64,000 nucleotides of DNA, from NCBI RefSeq assembly GCF_900099835.1, contig NZ_FNKP01000003.1, forward strand, positions 496,001 through 560,000. The letters run 5' to 3'. The stretch's first letter is position 1, and the number at the start of each line of letters is the position of its first letter. The position numbers and the translations under genes are program-made. This document shows, one piece after another, positions 8,161-17,810 of the stretch. Under the pieces are notes generated by a model. That model was not told where the DNA came from and ran no database searches. It worked only from the letters and a program-made list of their open reading frames with translations. Source of the stretch: Paraburkholderia fungorum (lineage in GTDB: Bacteria > Pseudomonadota > Gammaproteobacteria > Burkholderiales > Burkholderiaceae).

Positions 8161-9368
8161 GCCGGACCGTCCTGATTAGTCTGACTGCCGGTTGCGTTGG
8201 CGTTGGGCGGCGCTGCGGCAACGGCGGGCACCGTCGTCGCGGCGACATGTACACCCGGGTTCAGGCGGCTTTGCCCGTCGAATACCACGAGGTCCGTGAG
8301 CGTCACGCCCTGGCGAATCTCGGTCATGCCATCTACCGTTACGCCGGTCTGCACGGCGCGCATGCGGGCGGTGCCGTTCGCGTCGATCACATACAGTTGC
8401 GTGCCGGTTTGCGTGTTCACCACGGCTCGGCTCGGCACGGCAACGCGCTGACCGTCCACCCTCACCAGCACGCGCGCATTCACCAGCTCTCCGGGCCACA
8501 GCTTGCGGTCCTTGTTCGCGAACGACGCTTTCATCCTGATCTGCCCGGTGGTTGCATCCACGCTGCTGTCGATAAACACCAGCGAGCCGTCGGCCAGAGC
8601 GGTATCGCCGGAACGCGCCGTCACGCTCACAGCAAGTGGCGCTTTCGCCTGATTCGCGAGCAATTCGGGCAACACGTCCTGCGGCACGGAAAACAGCACG
8701 GTGATCGGTTCCATTTGCGTCAGCGTGACGATTCCGGTCGTGTCGGCGGGATGCACGATGGCGCCGACATCGGCCTCGCGCATGCCGACGCGCCCAGCGA
8801 ACGGCGCCAGCAACGTGGTGAAACTCAACTGCAACTGGTCGCTCTGGACCAGCGCGGCGTCGGCCGCCACGGTGGCGGCGAGCGAATCGACCTGCGCCCT
8901 GGCGGTATCGACGGCCTGTGTCGTCGCCGCGCCGATGCCGACCAGCTTCGAGTAGCGCGCAAGATCGAGGCGCGCGTTATCGAGCGACGCCTGGTCCTTG
9001 CGCTGTGCGGCTTGCGCCTGACGCAACTGCGCGGTCAATGGCCCCTGGTCCAGTTGCGCGAGCAACTGGCCGGCCTTGACGTCCTGGCCTTCGGTGAAAG
9101 CGATCCGCTGCAACTGGCCGTCGACGCGAACTTTCACGTCCACCGTATTGAGCGCCTGCACCGTGCCGACTGCCGCGACCCGGATCGGGAAACTCTGGCT
9201 CACGGGATGCCCGGCATTGACCGGCACGGGCGCGGCAGGTTTGGCGGCCTGATGCTTCGGCCAGAACCACGCGACGAGCAGCGCGACGATGAGGGCGAGC
9301 GCAACAACGAGCGGCGCACGGTGTCGCCGGTGCGGCGTACCGTGCTGCGAAAAATCGGCAGAAGTCAT
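8157..9368 (-). CDS. RND efflux periplasmic adaptor (MdtA-like)
   Basis: A 403-residue membrane-fusion protein that links the RND permease to the outer-membrane channel. A single N-terminal hydrophobic helix (about residues 18-36) anchors it. A lipoyl/hairpin region follows (FTEGQDVKAGQLLAQLD, then QAQAAQRKDQASLDNARLDL as coiled coil), then the beta-barrel domain (APFAGRVGMREADVGAIVHP) and a membrane-proximal domain. The C-terminal tail (VAAAPPNANATG) is low complexity. It overlaps both neighbours by four bases, indicating translational coupling in the pump operon. Confidence 0.93.
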   Translation of the reverse strand: MTSADFSQHGTPHRRHRAPLVVALALIVALLVAWFWPKHQAAKPAAPVPVNAGHPVSQSFPIRVAAVGTVQALNTVDVKVRVDGQLQRIAFTEGQDVKAGQLLAQLDQGPLTAQLRQAQAAQRKDQASLDNARLDLARYSKLVGIGAATTQAVDTARAQVDSLAATVAADAALVQSDQLQLSFTTLLAPFAGRVGMREADVGAIVHPADTTGIVTLTQMEPITVLFSVPQDVLPELLANQAKAPLAVSVTARSGDTALADGSLVFIDSSVDATTGQIRMKASFANKDRKLWPGELVNARVLVRVDGQRVAVPSRAVVNTQTGTQLYVIDANGTARMRAVQTGVTVDGMTEIRQGVTLTDLVVFDGQSRLNPGVHVAATTVPAVAAAPPNANATGSQTNQDGPA

Positions 9369-10858
9369 GAGCGTGGGGAAGTAGTAGAGGATGCGGCAGT
9401 GCCGGCGGCGTCGGTACGGATGTCATCGCCAGTGACGCCGAAACCGCCGCCAAACGCGCGAAAAAGACTCACCGACGCTTGCAAACGTGCAAGCCGGGCT
9501 TGCACCAGCGTGTCTTCGGATTGATAGAGCGTGCGTTGCGCGTCGAGCACGGTGAGAAAGTCGACAGTGCCCAGCCGGTATTGCGCGTCGGCCAGCATCG
9601 CAGCCTGACGGGCGGCGTCGGCAGCCTGCTGGTCGGCGATTTCCGCGAGTTGCTGTTGCTGCTGCGCGGTCAGGGAATCTTCCACGTCCTGCAACGCGGC
9701 GATGACTGTTTGCCGGTAGTCGGCCACGCTTTTCACTTCCGCCGCGCGACTCGCGTGCAACTGACCGCGTAGCGCGCCGCCGTCGAACAACGGCGCGGCG
9801 AGCGAGGTCGCCAGACTGGCGAACGGGCTCGACAGAAAATGCGAGAGCGACTTGCTGCTGAGCCCACCGTCTGCGGTGAGGACGATATTCGGCATGAACG
9901 CGGCTCGCGCTGCGCCGACGCTCTGGTTGGCGGACTGCAATTGCGCTTCTTTCGAGCGGATGTCGGGCCGCGTTTCCAGCAAGCTAGCCGGCAGATCCGG
10001 CCGTGGCTCGGGAATGGCGATCTGGTCGAACGCGACGTTATCGATCGAGAAATGTTCGGGCGCGGTGCCGGCCAGCACAGCCAGAGCGTGAAGATTGACG
10101 TCGAGTTGCTGTTGCAATGCGGGCACGGCGGCGCGGAACGTCGCCAGCGCGTTGCGCTGTTGCTGAACCTGCAAACCGGTCGCCACGCCGGCCTGCTGCT
10201 GCGCAAGCAATAAATCGAGAATATGCTGCGCGTCGTCGGCAATGGAGCGGGCGATGTCGAGTCGGCGATGCAGGCTCTGCACCTGGAAATACGTATCCGC
10301 GACAGAGGCGGTCAGTGTCAACGCCACCGTGTCGCGATCGAACTCCGACGCGCGGGCAAGCAGATCGGCGGCATTGGCGTTCGCGGCGTTGAAGCCCCAG
10401 AAGTCGACCTCATAGCTGGCTTCCGCGAAGAGACTTTGAGATTTGGTGGTCGAGCCGCGTCCCTGGTGGCTGCGATCGAACGTTGCGCCAAGCGACAGCG
10501 ACGGATACTGCGGCGCGCCCGCTTTCTCTGCGTTGCCGCGCGCCTGCTCGACCGTTGCGATAGCCGAGGCGAGCGTATAGCTGTGGCTGAGACTGCGTTC
10601 GATCAGCGCGTCGAGCGCGGGATCGTGAAACTCGCGCCACCAGCCGCTTTTTACCGGAACGGTCGTCCCGAGCGACAGGTTCGCCGCGCCGTCGAAGGTC
10701 GACGCCAGCGGCGTGTCCGGCCGCTGATAAGCCGGTACGAGCGAGCAGCCCGCGAATAAGGCGGCCACGCTCGCCCACATCAACCCGCGTCGAAGCTGGG
10801 ATCGCCGTGCAGGACGGATGACGCGTGCGCACAGACTGGAACGGAACAGCCCAGACAT
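9365..10858 (-). CDS. Outer-membrane efflux lipoprotein, NodT family
   Basis: A 497-residue outer-membrane factor forming the TolC-like exit duct of the RND pump. The N-terminus carries a basic stretch and a lipobox, LFAGC, at about residues 34-38, so it is probably acylated. The two outer-membrane-efflux repeats can be seen (SHSYTLASAIATVEQARGNA, and later FLTVLDAQRTLYQSEDTLVQ). The ATG at 10858 has GGAG about nine bases upstream. It is first in the three-gene pump operon; in many RND operons the channel gene is last. The response regulator gene lies 125 bases further upstream on the same strand and may be co-transcribed. Confidence 0.92.
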   Translation of the reverse strand: MSGLFRSSLCARVIRPARRSQLRRGLMWASVAALFAGCSLVPAYQRPDTPLASTFDGAANLSLGTTVPVKSGWWREFHDPALDALIERSLSHSYTLASAIATVEQARGNAEKAGAPQYPSLSLGATFDRSHQGRGSTTKSQSLFAEASYEVDFWGFNAANANAADLLARASEFDRDTVALTLTASVADTYFQVQSLHRRLDIARSIADDAQHILDLLLAQQQAGVATGLQVQQQRNALATFRAAVPALQQQLDVNLHALAVLAGTAPEHFSIDNVAFDQIAIPEPRPDLPASLLETRPDIRSKEAQLQSANQSVGAARAAFMPNIVLTADGGLSSKSLSHFLSSPFASLATSLAAPLFDGGALRGQLHASRAAEVKSVADYRQTVIAALQDVEDSLTAQQQQQLAEIADQQAADAARQAAMLADAQYRLGTVDFLTVLDAQRTLYQSEDTLVQARLARLQASVSLFRAFGGGFGVTGDDIRTDAAGTAASSTTSPRS

Positions 10859-10983
10859 GGGGAAAGCTCCAGCAACGATGGAATGCTGGCCAGCTTAGTC
10901 AGCGGGTCCTGTCGGCGCTTTCGCCCAATAATTAAAAAAAATTCATGCAGCGCGAAAGGCGCGCACTTTCGTCTGAAAAACCG

Positions 10984-11673
10984 CTAGCGGCTCGTCTCGG
11001 GCGAAGGGTTCAGCACATACCCGGCGCCAACCACCGTATGAATCAGCGCGACCGGAAAATCACGATCCACCTTCGTGCGAAGCCGGTGAATATGCATGTC
11101 GATGATATTGCCGCGCGGTTCGAAATCGTAATTCCACGCGGCTTCGAGCAGCATGCTGCGCGTGACCACCTGCCCCTCGCGGCGCGCGAGACATTCGAGC
11201 AGCAGAAACTCGCGATGCTGAAGCCGCAGATCGCGTCCTCCCCTACTTGCGCTGCGCGCCCGGGTGTCCAGCACAAGATCGGCGCATTCGAGACGCTCGC
11301 TCATCCGGCTACGATCCGCGCGGCGCGCGAGCGCCTCGATCCGCGCCAGCATCTCGGCGAACGCATAGGGCTTGACGAGGTAGTCGTCGCAACCGGCGCG
11401 AATCGCCTCGACGCGCTCGTTGAGGCCGCCGAGCGCCGACATCATCAGCACCGGTGTGGTGTGGCCGTCGGCGCGCAATTGCCGCACGACAGCGAGGCCG
11501 TCGAGCGCGGGCAGCAGCCAGTCGGCGACAATCACGTCGTAGATGCCCTCGCGCGCATACGCGAGCCCGGTCGCCCCGTCCGCCACCGCGTCGACGATCA
11601 GACCGCTCTCGCTCAAGCCGCGGGACAGGAAGTGACTGGCCCGCGCGTCGTCTTCGATCAGCAGAACTCGCAT
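10984..11673 (-). CDS. OmpR/PhoB-family response regulator
   Basis: A 229-residue two-domain regulator. The receiver has the acidic pair in IEDD, the phospho-acceptor Asp51 in VIVADWLLP, Ser/Thr in LMMSAL and Lys in LVKPY. The C-terminal winged helix ends with HTVVGAGYVL, typical of OmpR-type DNA-binding domains. It sits upstream of the RND pump operon on the same strand and is the likely local regulator of it. No histidine kinase accompanies it on this strand, but a divergent response regulator/kinase pair starts 150 bases away, so the kinase may serve both. Confidence 0.92.
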   Translation of the reverse strand: MRVLLIEDDARASHFLSRGLSESGLIVDAVADGATGLAYAREGIYDVIVADWLLPALDGLAVVRQLRADGHTTPVLMMSALGGLNERVEAIRAGCDDYLVKPYAFAEMLARIEALARRADRSRMSERLECADLVLDTRARSASRGGRDLRLQHREFLLLECLARREGQVVTRSMLLEAAWNYDFEPRGNIIDMHIHRLRTKVDRDFPVALIHTVVGAGYVLNPSPETSR

Positions 11674-11824
11674 ACGCTATCCGGGTTACATTAAAATTTT
11701 TTCACGTTCACGCGAAACGCCTGTGTGACGTGCCGCGTCATACTTCGGGAAGATGCCGTGACGGCATAGTGTAAAACGTGCGGAGATGCACCACACCTCT
11801 CGCGCTCACTGGGTGGAACAACGC

Positions 11825-12508
11825 ATGTCCAACGTATTGGTGGTCGAGGACGACGAGCAGACACTCGCGGAAATCGTCGAAGCGCTCAACGATCACGGCT
11901 GCCAGGTGCAGGTTGCATCCACGGGCCGTGAAGGTCTGATGCTCGCGGTCGCCACCAGCTATGACGCGATCGTACTGGATCGCATGTTGCCGGGCGGACT
12001 CGAAGGCCTCGGCATGCTCGCCGCCTTGCGCAGCGCGGGCGTCCTCACGCCCGTGTTGATCCTGAGCGCGCTTTCCGCGGTCGATGAGCGTGTGCGGGGC
12101 CTGCGTGCGGGCGGCGACGACTACCTCACCAAACCGTTCGAGTTCATCGAACTGACTGCGCGGCTCGACGCGTTGATGCGCCGGCGCGAAGCCGTGCCCA
12201 GCGTGCGCGAATATCAGGTCGGGCCGCTGCGGCTCGATCCGCTCAAACGCGAAGTGACGTGCGCCGGCCGGCCCGTGGCCCTGCTACCGCGCGAATATCG
12301 GCTGCTCGAATATCTGATGCAACACGAAGGTCAGGTAGTAAGCCGCACGATGCTGTTCGAGGCCGTATGGGATTACCGGCTCGACGAACGCACCAATGTG
12401 ATCGATGTGCACATCAGCCGTCTGCGCAAGAAGCTCGACCCGGACGGCACCGCGCCGATGATCGACACAGTACGTGGTTCGGGGTACCTGCTGCATGCGC
12501 CTGACTGA
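11825..12508 (+). CDS. OmpR/PhoB-family response regulator
   Basis: A 227-residue receiver plus winged-helix regulator. Landmarks are VVEDDE, Asp52 in AIVLDRMLPG, SAL, and Lys in YLTKPF. The DNA-binding end reads DTVRGSGYLLHA. The ATG at 11825 (MSNVLVVEDD) fits the family better than the upstream ATG at 11786, which would add 13 unrelated residues. Its gene overlaps the kinase gene by 14 bases, so the two form a translationally coupled pair. It closely resembles the regulator at 21076-21798 (LDRMLP, SALxAVDERVRGLRAGGDDY in both), which suggests a duplication within the window. Confidence 0.92.
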   Translation: MSNVLVVEDDEQTLAEIVEALNDHGCQVQVASTGREGLMLAVATSYDAIVLDRMLPGGLEGLGMLAALRSAGVLTPVLILSALSAVDERVRGLRAGGDDYLTKPFEFIELTARLDALMRRREAVPSVREYQVGPLRLDPLKREVTCAGRPVALLPREYRLLEYLMQHEGQVVSRTMLFEAVWDYRLDERTNVIDVHISRLRKKLDPDGTAPMIDTVRGSGYLLHAPD

Positions 12509-13853
12509 ACTGCATCGCACTACCGGCTTTCGTCTCGCCACGCTGTTTCTGGTGCTGTTCGGCGTGGTTGCGATTCTGCTGTTCGGCTACCTGTACCGCG
12601 AGATAACCGGTTTCGAGCAGGAACGTATCGACGACTGGCTGCTTCGCGAGCACTCGCAACTCAAACGTGAGCCGCCGCAGGAACTGGCGGCACGATTCGA
12701 GCATCAGAATCAATTCGATCCGACTCATCAACGGCCGTTCGGCCTGTTCGATACGCACGGCCAGCTTCTTGCGGGCGGCTTTCCTGGCACGCTGCCCGCG
12801 ATCCCTTCGTTCGATCAACCGTTTTCAATGCGTCTGCACGATCTGCCGCGCAATCCGCCCGCCCGCTGCATCGCGGCGCGCCTGCCCGATGGTCGAGTCG
12901 CACTGCAATGCCAGAACACGCGTGAGCTCGATCACTTCGACGAAGAGTTGCTTCACGCGCTGCTGTCCGCTGCCATGATCACGCTCACGATCGGTTTGAT
13001 CGGCGCGAGCCTGATCGGCATCTCGGCGATGCGGCGGCTCGATGCGGTCACGGCGTCGATCGAAAAAATCGTGGCGGGTAATTTGAGCCAGCGCTTGCCC
13101 GTGCATTCGAAACGTGACGACATGGATCGACTGGTCGTCGTGGTGAACGGCATGCTCGATGAAATCGAGCGGCTGATGCACGAGGTCAAAGGCGTGTGCG
13201 ACGCAATCGCCCACGACCTGCGCACGCCGCTTACGCGTGTTCTGGCCGGACTCGAACGCGCGCAACGGCGTCCCCGAACCGAAGCGGAATATCGCGCGAC
13301 GATCGACGAAACCATCGTCGAAATGAGCGGGTTGCTGCGCACGTTCAACGCGCTACTGCGAATCTCCGAAATCGAGAGTGGCGTGCGCCGTGCTGGCTTC
13401 ACCACGGTCGACCTGAAAGCACTAGCCGATGACGTGTTCGAATTCTACGAACCTACCGCCGACGAAAAGCAGATCACGTTCGAACTGCATAACGCGGAGT
13501 CCGGCCCGATGGAGATGCCTGGCGAACCCAACCTCCTGTTTGAGGCGCTCGCGAACCTTGTTGAAAACGCGATCAAGTTCGCGCCCGAGGGAGGTCACGT
13601 CCGGCTCACGCTATTCCGCGACCAAACCGGCGCCGGAATGACGGTCGAGGACAATGGTCCAGGCATTGCGCCCACCGAACAGCAGGCCGTCATGCGGCGC
13701 TTCTATCGCGGTGAGGCTAGCCGTCACACGCCGGGCAGCGGCCTCGGCTTGAGCCTCGTTCAGGCCGTCGCGGGCATGCATGGCATGTCGATTCGCTTCA
13801 GGGATGCAACGCCGGGCTGCGAAGTGACGCTGTACAGGCCGAACGATGCTTGA
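12495..13853 (+). CDS. Sensor histidine kinase, partner of the preceding regulator
   Basis: A 452-residue membrane kinase. Helix 1 is at about 13-35, followed by a periplasmic sensor of some 120 residues, helix 2 at about 155-177, and a HAMP linker. The phospho-acceptor His240 lies in IAHDLRTPLTR. The ATPase has the N box (LVENAIKFAP), G1 (VEDNGPGIAP) and G2 (GSGLGLSLVQAV). The ATG at 12495 (MRLTELHR) lies inside the end of the regulator gene. The signal is unknown, but the position opposite an RND operon suggests a role in toxicant or envelope stress response. Confidence 0.93.
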   Translation: MRLTELHRTTGFRLATLFLVLFGVVAILLFGYLYREITGFEQERIDDWLLREHSQLKREPPQELAARFEHQNQFDPTHQRPFGLFDTHGQLLAGGFPGTLPAIPSFDQPFSMRLHDLPRNPPARCIAARLPDGRVALQCQNTRELDHFDEELLHALLSAAMITLTIGLIGASLIGISAMRRLDAVTASIEKIVAGNLSQRLPVHSKRDDMDRLVVVVNGMLDEIERLMHEVKGVCDAIAHDLRTPLTRVLAGLERAQRRPRTEAEYRATIDETIVEMSGLLRTFNALLRISEIESGVRRAGFTTVDLKALADDVFEFYEPTADEKQITFELHNAESGPMEMPGEPNLLFEALANLVENAIKFAPEGGHVRLTLFRDQTGAGMTVEDNGPGIAPTEQQAVMRRFYRGEASRHTPGSGLGLSLVQAVAGMHGMSIRFRDATPGCEVTLYRPNDA

Positions 13854-13975
13854 ACTGCAACGACATGACACGTCCCGGCGCGATGGCTGCGAATTCCCCT
13901 GTTCAATGCAGCGAAGGGATAGGCGGCGCAATAGCGCGTCGCCTGATCCGCGTATTGAATCATCGGCCCGACGAA

Positions 13976-15130
13976 TTAGTTGCTGATAAAGCGCATGCCA
14001 TGTGCGCCAGACAGACCCTTGATCACCGTCGTGTAAACACCGATCGAGTAATTCAGCGCGAGGATCGAGTCGGTCGAACTGCTGGACGTGCTGTAAGCCT
14101 GATTCACAGGAAACGAACTGTTCGTGTAGTCGACGCGGTAGATCAGGCTCGACGCTGTATTGTCGGTGAAGAGCATGAACGACTTGCCGCCCGACGGCGC
14201 AAACCGCGTGTCGTCGACTTTAACGGGCGTGCCGTTCAGCGTGCGATCCAGAACAGCCGCCTTCTGCGATGTCGTGCCGAGATTGCTGACGATCACCACG
14301 TTGTGACCATTCTGATCGTCGAGCAGAACGTTGCCGGACGGATCGAGCGAAAGCGAGTCCGGATCCAGTACGTTCAAGGCGCGCGGCAAGCCGGTAATCC
14401 TGTCGGTGGCAGCTCCGTTACCCATCAGGGTATAGGCCGGTGCCGTCGTTGTGGCCGAATCCCCGGCCAGATCGAAATGCTTACCGTCCGGATCGATGCT
14501 GAGTTTCGCGAGAACCGGAAACGGATTGGAGTTCGCGCCCGGCGGCGTCAGTTTGCTCGCAGCCGTCTTGAACTCGCCGGATAGCGTTGCGTACACCTCG
14601 CCGTTGACGATCACCATATCGTCGAGACCGCCAGTTCCTGCCACGCCGCCGGACTGAGGCATCAAAGCCTTGTTGTACGTGTAAGCGGAAACGTTGCCTG
14701 TCGAAATCCTGATCACGGAAACGATCGGATTGCCGTCTTCGTTCGACGACGCCCACAACGTGTCTGCGTCCACGCTCAACAGCCCATCGCAATGACCGGG
14801 CACCGAAAAGCTTTTCAGGACATTCCCGCTGAGATCGTACTGAATGACCTCGCCGGTGGTTTTACCGGACGCAACCGGCTTGCCGCCCGGATCCTGGTCG
14901 TCCTGATAGGCGACGAAGACACTCTTTCCGTCTGCGGCGACAACGATGTCGTCAGGCAGCGTCGATGCGGAAGGGCCGCGCGCAAAAACAGAAATGGTGT
15001 ATCCAGACTGGACGGCCGCGACGCCCGCCGGCAACGGAATAGCGGACGAATTGACACTGTTTCCACCGCCGCATGCGCTCAGCAACGCCGCAACCGCACC
15101 AGCCGACAGGATAAGTTTGATCTTTCGCAT
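13976..15130 (-). CDS. Exported lipoprotein, propeller-like, unknown function
   Basis: A 384-residue predicted lipoprotein with a signal peptide and lipobox LLSAC followed by three glycines. The mature part contains repeated blade-like segments with D/N-G turns (LPDDIVVAADGKSVFVAYQ, LDPSGNVLLDDQNGHNVVIV), suggesting an NHL or Kelch-like beta-propeller. There is no catalytic motif I can name. The ATG at 15130 has AGGAG five bases upstream; a GTG one codon earlier is also in frame. It converges on the kinase gene and stands alone. A role in binding an extracellular ligand or scaffolding is only a guess. Confidence 0.72.
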   Translation of the reverse strand: MRKIKLILSAGAVAALLSACGGGNSVNSSAIPLPAGVAAVQSGYTISVFARGPSASTLPDDIVVAADGKSVFVAYQDDQDPGGKPVASGKTTGEVIQYDLSGNVLKSFSVPGHCDGLLSVDADTLWASSNEDGNPIVSVIRISTGNVSAYTYNKALMPQSGGVAGTGGLDDMVIVNGEVYATLSGEFKTAASKLTPPGANSNPFPVLAKLSIDPDGKHFDLAGDSATTTAPAYTLMGNGAATDRITGLPRALNVLDPDSLSLDPSGNVLLDDQNGHNVVIVSNLGTTSQKAAVLDRTLNGTPVKVDDTRFAPSGGKSFMLFTDNTASSLIYRVDYTNSSFPVNQAYSTSSSSTDSILALNYSIGVYTTVIKGLSGAHGMRFISN

Positions 15131-15564
15131 CACTACTCCTTTTTTACAGTTAATAGAAAGCCACCGATCGAAATTAATCGGAAAATTTTTCGGAACTGTT
15201 TTTAAAAAAACTACTGATCTTGTAATTTGAAAACTGATCTGGCGAACCTTAATTACAAGACATTACAAATGCGTGAAATAAAATCAGATGCTTATTTCAT
15301 TCTAAAAATAATAACGATTAAATCTTCTACGGCCCCGATAACACGAAACAGATTATGAAACCCTTAAGCGATAAAATCGGAACGACGCCTGCCCACGGCC
15401 TTATCGGCGCGCGAATCAGTTGAGCAACAATGACTGTATAAATCGATAAGCCGCTCAGATTTTCTTAAGCTTCAACTGATATTATTGTTGATCGATCGAC
15501 TTTATCCGCCATCGACCTGTTTCCCCCAATTCGTAATATTCGACAAACAGGTCGAAATCACAGA
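15131..15564. other. AT-rich divergent intergenic region
   Basis: A 430-base gap separates the lipoprotein gene from the small exported protein gene transcribed the other way. It is clearly AT-richer than its surroundings. A CTTAAG occurs at 15464-15469, about 95 bases before the plus-strand gene, but its 11-base partner (GCTCAG) matches poorly, so I do not call it a regulator box. No RNA gene is recognised. Confidence 0.45.
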
Positions 15565-16074
15565 ATGAAGACTATCTTCGAAACTTCGCTTATCGGCGCG
15601 TCACTGCTTTTCGCCAGTTATGCGAACGCCGGGTTATTAAAAACCACGTCTCCTGACGTCGATTCGGTGATTTACGCACAACGCGTTGTGGATCAGATTG
15701 TCGCCAGTCATCCCGGCATCACGGACGTAATCCTCCACGTCACTCCACCCGGACAGACGGAGAACCTGGCGATTGCCTCGTACTCGGCCAGCGAGCGCGG
15801 AAAGGCATCTGGAGACGACGATCTCGGTGTCATTCGAACCGGAAAATCGCTTGTGGAAGTTCAGAAGGACGGCGTTCGCATTGGCGTGCTCGTGCCGCTG
15901 ATGGACAATCAAAAGAATACGATCGGCGCACTCGGCATCGTCTACGCCTATCATCGTGGCGAATCGGAACAGACTTTCGTGCTGCAATCAATGGGAATTC
16001 GCAACGCTATCGCCAGACACATCAAGTCGCGAGACGCGTTGTTCGCCCATAGCGGGCCGACCATCTCCAGGTAA
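15565..16074 (+). CDS. Small exported protein of unknown function
   Basis: A 169-residue protein with a signal peptide (about residues 1-22, ending SYANA). The mature domain has alternating strands and helices (VILHVTPPGQTENLAIAS, GVRIGVLVPLMDNQKNTIGALGIVYAY), a layout reminiscent of PAS/GAF or dCache-like sensor folds in which a ligand is held by a central sheet. No enzyme motif or transmembrane anchor follows, so it would be a free periplasmic protein. It has no operon partner. The fold suggestion is weak and the function unknown. Confidence 0.6.
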   Translation: MKTIFETSLIGASLLFASYANAGLLKTTSPDVDSVIYAQRVVDQIVASHPGITDVILHVTPPGQTENLAIASYSASERGKASGDDDLGVIRTGKSLVEVQKDGVRIGVLVPLMDNQKNTIGALGIVYAYHRGESEQTFVLQSMGIRNAIARHIKSRDALFAHSGPTISR

Positions 16075-16260
16075 CAGATATAACAGCCGCGGGCGGTTTG
16101 CAAAGAGCAATGTGGCTCTGGTAGTGCTCTACGATTCCTCTACAAAAGCCGCCGCCAGGCGGTTTATCCGCGGCAACGCGAGCGGTCGCGCATTAGCTTA
16201 GAAGGTATGGATTGGGCCAGGCTAGCGCAGTAACAAACATGCACTGCGGGGCGCCTCGTT

Positions 16261-16405
16261 TCAAGAGCACAATGCCGCCTCGAGGCTCAGGCCAAGGCCT
16301 TGGTCCGCGCTGTGTTCGCACCGCTGCCATCAATCTGCAGCCACTGCCTCTAGTTAGTCCTCTTCAATACCGTTAGTCCTCTTCAATACCGCGACCCGCG
16401 AACTC
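16261..16405 (-). pseudogene. Decayed histidine-kinase C-terminal fragment
   Basis: On the minus strand, GRGIEED and then, after in-frame stops, QGLGLSLEAALCS can be read. These correspond to the G1 (GPGIEE) and G2 (GHGLGLSLVAAV) boxes of the intact kinase at 19686-21089, and the DNA of the two places aligns over more than 100 bases (compare 16281-16390 with about 19820-19930). Stops, a deletion and a 19-base duplication break the frame. This looks like the leftover of a third copy of the two-component system. Confidence 0.5.
16353..16390. repeat. Exact 19-bp tandem duplication
   Basis: GTTAGTCCTCTTCAATACC occurs twice head to tail with no spacer (16353-16371 and 16372-16390). It lies inside the kinase remnant and breaks its frame, since 19 is not a multiple of three. 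Replication slippage is the simplest origin. Confidence 0.9.
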
Positions 16406-16737
16406 ACGATGTGCTCGCATTCTTTTCGCAACGGCTATTGGCTACACGAAGCCCTCTATATCAGCGATGCCTCAGTTTCGACATATAGCGAATATGAAGA
16501 GAGCCTTAACAGGACCTCCAATAGATCAAATAACAATTCTGTAATCCACTGGACGGTTTTGGGTAACGAACCAATCGCTATGCTGGGTGCTATCTCCTCG
16601 CGCCTAACCATACGTAGCAAATAGTCCCGGCCGCGCAGGCAATGTGTCGTCACAGATGGAGTTCGGTCAACTATGCACTTTTGCCGTTTCAAGCCACCAT
16701 CTCCCAGCAGAAATTGGGTCTGGCATCGGAGCGCCTC

Positions 16738-17721
16738 ATGAACCAGTTAGCGTCGATCCGAATTTTCGCGAGATTAGCCGAGTGCCTGAACTTCGCCGAA
16801 GCAGCCCGTCAATTGGGCATTTCGAATTCGATTGTGACGCGCAGTCTCGCCTCGCTCGAAGATCACCTCGGTGTTCGACTGGTCAACCGCACCACGCGGC
16901 ACGTCTCGCTGACCGACACAGGTCAGCAGTATTGGGAACACGCCACCGAACTGCTCAAGCAACTCGACGCGATGGACAAGTGCATTGCATCCGCCGTGCA
17001 GCAGCCAGGCGGCTCGCTTCGTATTGCCGCCGCGTCTTCGTATGCGAGCACCGATCTGCTCGATCTGCTGGCGACCTATCGGGCCCGCGAGCCTGGGATG
17101 CGTTTCGATCTCAACGTATTCGAGAATCTCAACGATGTCGCAGTCGGCGAGTTCGATGTGTGTTTCAGCGCGGAACGTCGCCTGCGCGATTCTTCGCTGG
17201 TGTGCAGACCGCTCATGCACACGCGCGATGTGATCGTAGCCAGTGCGGACTATCTGGCGAGACACGGCGCGCCAGACACGCCTGAAGAACTGGCCTCTCA
17301 CGATGTGTTGATCGCAGCAGATTCTCCCGGCCGGTACTGGGAGTTCCGCGACACACACGGTACGCGGCGCGTCGTGGTGCAGCCCATCATGAACGCGCAG
17401 AGTCCCGAGGTCGTCAAGCGCGCGGTCAAGGCGGGGCTCGGCATCGCGCGGCTGTCGCGTTCGTTCGTGCGTCATGAACTGGAAAGCGGCGTCCTCCAGG
17501 TTCTGCTCGGCGACGCCAACCTTTGCGACGACGAACGCACGGTCTGGCTGCTGTATTCCGGGCAGCCGCATATGCCAATCGCGTTGCGCCATTTCGTCGA
17601 CTTCGCGGTGGCGCAATATCGCGATCGCGCACACCAACGCAAGGAGCCGAATGAACTGGACGTAGGTGCCGTACAACACCCATCGAGCAATACTGAATTG
17701 CTACGGAGCAGGATTTTGTAG
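16738..17721 (+). CDS. LysR-family transcriptional regulator
   Basis: A 327-residue LTTR. The N-terminal winged helix-turn-helix (NFAEAARQLGISNSIVTRSLASLEDHLGVRLVNRTTR) is followed by an effector-binding domain from about residue 90. The pattern (LNFAEAARQLG, VNRTTRHVSLTD) fits the large CrgA/DsdC-like Burkholderia subgroup. The ATG at 16738 has GGAG six to seven bases upstream; the longer open frame back to 16642 has no family similarity. It ends 90 bases before a porin gene on the same strand, which is its most likely local target. The inducer is unknown. Confidence 0.92.
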   Translation: MNQLASIRIFARLAECLNFAEAARQLGISNSIVTRSLASLEDHLGVRLVNRTTRHVSLTDTGQQYWEHATELLKQLDAMDKCIASAVQQPGGSLRIAAASSYASTDLLDLLATYRAREPGMRFDLNVFENLNDVAVGEFDVCFSAERRLRDSSLVCRPLMHTRDVIVASADYLARHGAPDTPEELASHDVLIAADSPGRYWEFRDTHGTRRVVVQPIMNAQSPEVVKRAVKAGLGIARLSRSFVRHELESGVLQVLLGDANLCDDERTVWLLYSGQPHMPIALRHFVDFAVAQYRDRAHQRKEPNELDVGAVQHPSSNTELLRSRIL

Positions 17722-17810
17722 GTCCTAAAGTGCGGGCATCTGACGCCGGACATGCGCTGGGCGCAACCGGGATACCGGCGCAGAGTGCCCAACCACAAGG
17801 ACTTGCATCG

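Noticed and set aside
8247..9524. 425-codon plus-strand frame over the RND adaptor
   Set aside because: Antisense shadow; His/Arg-rich composition.
15464..15469. CTTAAG upstream of the small exported protein as a third regulon site
   Set aside because: The partner half-site at 11-base spacing (GCTCAG upstream, ACTGAT downstream) matches at only about half the positions.
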